Part shown: piece after piece, positions 61,928 through 64,000 of the stretch | Position numbering within the stretch: the first letter of the stretch is position 1 | Layout of the letters: every line of letters starts with the position of its first letter | DNA from: Linyphia triangularis | Taxonomy: Eukaryota; Arthropoda; Arachnida; Araneae; Linyphiidae | DNA length: 64,000 nucleotides | NCBI GenBank assembly: GCA_963978545.1 | Contig: OZ021731.1 | Location: 56,035,242-56,099,241, forward strand | Direction: 5' to 3' | Notes under the pieces: generated by a model | Told to the model about the DNA's origin: nothing | Database searches by the model: none | Seen by the model: only the letters and a program-made list of their open reading frames with translations | Translations under genes and position numbers: made by a program

Positions 61928-62203
61928 CAGTAGAACATCGATTATTCAAAACAAATGTCTGGATTAACCGATCATTTACAAAAAACATTGTACAAATGTT
62001 ATAGGAGCAGTATGAAACATTGATATTAAACATGAAAGTGTTCATATTTTATAACACATACCTTACATATAGTATTATTTAAAGTAATAATACTAATATA
62101 TTAAAGTAGCTCTTCAGTTTAGAAAAAAAAGTAGACATGCTTGAATTTTCTGATCGGAACAGTTTTAGTTAACAGCGTTTCGGTTGATCAGTGTTCTACT
62201 ATA
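61928..62203. mobile_element. pogo-like miniature element, copy in duplication unit 2
   Basis: Left end CAGTAGAACATCGATTATTC and right end, inverted, AGTAGAACACTGATCAACCG. Same insertion site as 58537-58822. Its ends are better preserved than those of the other copy. Confidence 0.68.
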
Positions 62204-62301
62204 TTAAATAGTGTTTTTAATAAGCAGAAAAATACAGAATAATTAAAAAGAACTGATAGCAAAAATTTCCTATTGAAAAGGGCACATTGATTTGGGTCTA
62301 C

Positions 62302-62561
62302 TTAATGTTTTTTATGTGCATGTTTTATGTGATATTTGAGTCCTTGGTTGCGCTTGAAAGGTTTTAGGCAAAATGAACAAACATACGGTTTTTCTCCAGT
62401 ATGCTTTCTTTGATGTTCCTCAAGTTTACTTGTATATTTGAATTGTTTTGAGCAAAAACTACACTGATGTAGTTGGGCAACACTAATAGGTCTTGAAATT
62501 GTTCTTGCTTTACTTTGAAAATTATTTTGATTTCCAGTTCCAGTCCACTCACAAGAGTAAA
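62302..62561 (-). CDS. ZFE1: alternative terminal exon, C2H2 finger pair
   Basis: First finger exon in transcription order within the window. Acceptor TTTCCTGTTTTAG ends at 62562, identical context to ZFE2. The peptide is about 86 residues. Finger 1 (34-54) has contacts Y,S,K,E; finger 2 (62-83) R,Q,G,Y; linker HTGEKPY. Compared with ZFE2 the spacer lost three residues and the tail is three residues only. The frame is open and all ligands are kept, so selection seems to have acted, unlike in the adjacent dead ZFE3 twin. More exons may lie beyond 64000. Confidence 0.94.
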
Positions 62562-62887
62562 CTAAAACAGGAAAAAAAATCTTGCTTAAATTTTCAGTTA
62601 GTATACAATTTGTACAATATAAACACAGTACTATTTTTTGTGAATAGAAACAGCAATTATGACAAATATTGTTTAAGAAAATCTGTTTAAATGAACAAAT
62701 GTTTAATGTATAACAAGTTCACACACTAAAACCCAACAGACAGCCTTTAACACTTAGAAGATAAACACAGCAGATTTTTTTTTGATAACTTCTAAATTAT
62801 CAAAACAGTCCTAAAGGAAGTAATTTAAAGTAATGTTTTCAATATGAAGTTTAATAAATTATTTTAATGCAGTTATTTTTTTTGAAA

Positions 62888-62923
<36 letters not shown>

Positions 62924-63574
62924 AACATGTGTATATTCAAAATTAAGTATCAAAGCACTAAAAAGCTAAATTGAAAATATGTATGAAAATAGGAAAAACG
63001 GCAACTTTAACAAGAAACACAACAAAAAGAAAAAAGTTTTATAACTTGATACAATAAGTAAGCAATTAAAATATGCACACTTCTTCATTGTTTATATATA
63101 CAACAAAGTTTATCAATTTACTCTCCAATGTCTACAGGCATGATTCAAGAATTTAGAATAAAAATGAATCAATGCTGTTTTCACACTTGGTTCCTTTAAA
63201 AGTATGTAGTGGTTTGATGCATACACTTTTAAATCTAACTTTACACTCGAACTAACCAGCAATGGAAAATGCCATTGATATTCAAACACACATTTTAACT
63301 AGCATGTTTACATACAAAAACTAAAATATATATTTGTGAAAGTAACAGTCAAAATTAAATTCTGTAACAAAATATTGTGCATGTATGACAAAAAAACAAA
63401 ACAAGTTCTGCAAAATATAGTTACCAAAATTAAAAATCAAGCTAAAAAAACATGCCTTAACTAGCAATTAAATTTATGGACATGTTACTAGTATATCCAA
63501 CACACATGGATAACAATACGTTATAATTAACAAAAATGTAAAACAATTAGAGGAAGAAGACTCACTGTGTTTTT
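62562..63574. other. Spacer in duplication unit 2
   Basis: Mirror of 59189-60044. A poly-A tract lies at 62891-62921 and a ZFE3-spacer fragment near 63185-63220. No gene. Confidence 0.4.
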
Positions 63575-63670
63575 TTAAAAAGATATGATGGGCTTTCCTG
63601 TGACACTTTAATGCATAATTACACTGAAAAATTTAAGGAAAATATTCACAATGAAATATTTTCACCAGTA
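63575..63670 (-). pseudogene. Relic second finger, duplicate
   Basis: Reads D-T-G-E then, after a frame slip, F-H-C-E-Y-F-P-stop and F-Q-C-N-Y-A-L-K-C-H-R-K-A-H-H. This copy keeps the first Cys and both His, but has a stop and Tyr for the second Cys. Its damage differs from that of the partner at 60045, so the common ancestor was more finger-like than either. Confidence 0.7.
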
Positions 63671-64000
63671 TCTTGGAAAGCCTAGAAAATAACTTGTATA
63701 AGTGAAGAACTTTCTGCTAATATCAAATGGATGACACAATAGAACAATTCAATGTTTTTTTTTTGTGGTATATTTTGAAAATAGTGGGAATTTTTGCAAG
63801 CTTTTAGAAGCGACCAACTGGTCAACATTTAATTGATGCAAGTTTAGTAAGGAAATTATACAAATGAACAATAAAATGTTTAGCCCACTTTTATAACACA
63901 GCTCCTAAACACTTTAAATTATATATAACTAGAATTTAAGGAACACATTTACACCTAAAAATATTATAAGACTTCTTTTGTAATGTTTCAAAACATTACA

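Larger units (their letters stand above)
61171..64000. repeat. Segmental duplication, copy 2 (runs off the window)
   Basis: Second unit of the tandem duplication, in the same order and orientation as 57826-61170, and still matching at the window end (CACCTAAAA-TATT near 63955 with 60443). In this unit the ZFE3-type exon is dead, the ZFE2-type exon (ZFE1) is intact and a TTAA-flanked miniature element has been gained. Confidence 0.85.

Overview
The window is eukaryotic, AT-rich and intron-dominated, with GT/AG-type splice signals, many DNA transposons and no bacterial-style operons. I take it to be an arthropod, possibly a chelicerate such as a spider; the taxon is an inference from gene architecture and repeat style only.

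The dominant content is one very large minus-strand locus. From right to left (transcription order) I find 25 short exons, numbered ZFE1 (62.5 kb) to ZFE25 (7.9 kb). Each has a 3' splice site (YAG), a divergent spacer of about 12-42 residues, two C2H2 zinc fingers joined by an HTGEKP-type linker, and a stop codon. All 25 acceptors are in the same phase: two bases precede the first whole codon. None has its own convincing start codon or a downstream donor before the stop. This is the layout of the alternative 3'-terminal exons of an insect BTB-zinc-finger gene of the longitudinals lacking / broad / tramtrack type, where a shared 5' BTB part is spliced to one of many finger pairs. The shared 5' exons would lie beyond position 64000 and are not seen. 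Twenty-four exons read open (one lacks a zinc-binding Cys) and one, ZFE21, carries a one-base frameshift. At least seven further decayed copies or fragments lie between them, so the array is still gaining and losing exons. Finger 1 varies most at its DNA-contact positions, while finger 2 is often nearly constant.

Layout: 1-2.1 kb, possible 3' end of a convergent plus-strand gene (low confidence, CaaX-like C-terminus); 2.4-6.6 kb, a transposon-like element with a SINE inside; 7.9-17.4 kb, ZFE25-ZFE20; 17.5-20.7 kb, repeat block plus a Tc1/mariner element with transposase; 21.5-28.7 kb, ZFE19-ZFE15 with two pseudo-exons; 30.8-36.4 kb, a 5.5 kb element with a nested hAT-like element; 36.7-59.2 kb, ZFE14-ZFE2; 57.8-64 kb, a 3.3 kb tandem segmental duplication carrying exon pairs with different fates.

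Functionally, each ZFE would give one transcription-factor isoform with its own DNA preference on a common dimerisation platform. Splicing choice, and possibly local promoters with trans-splicing as known for Drosophila lola, would decide the isoform.
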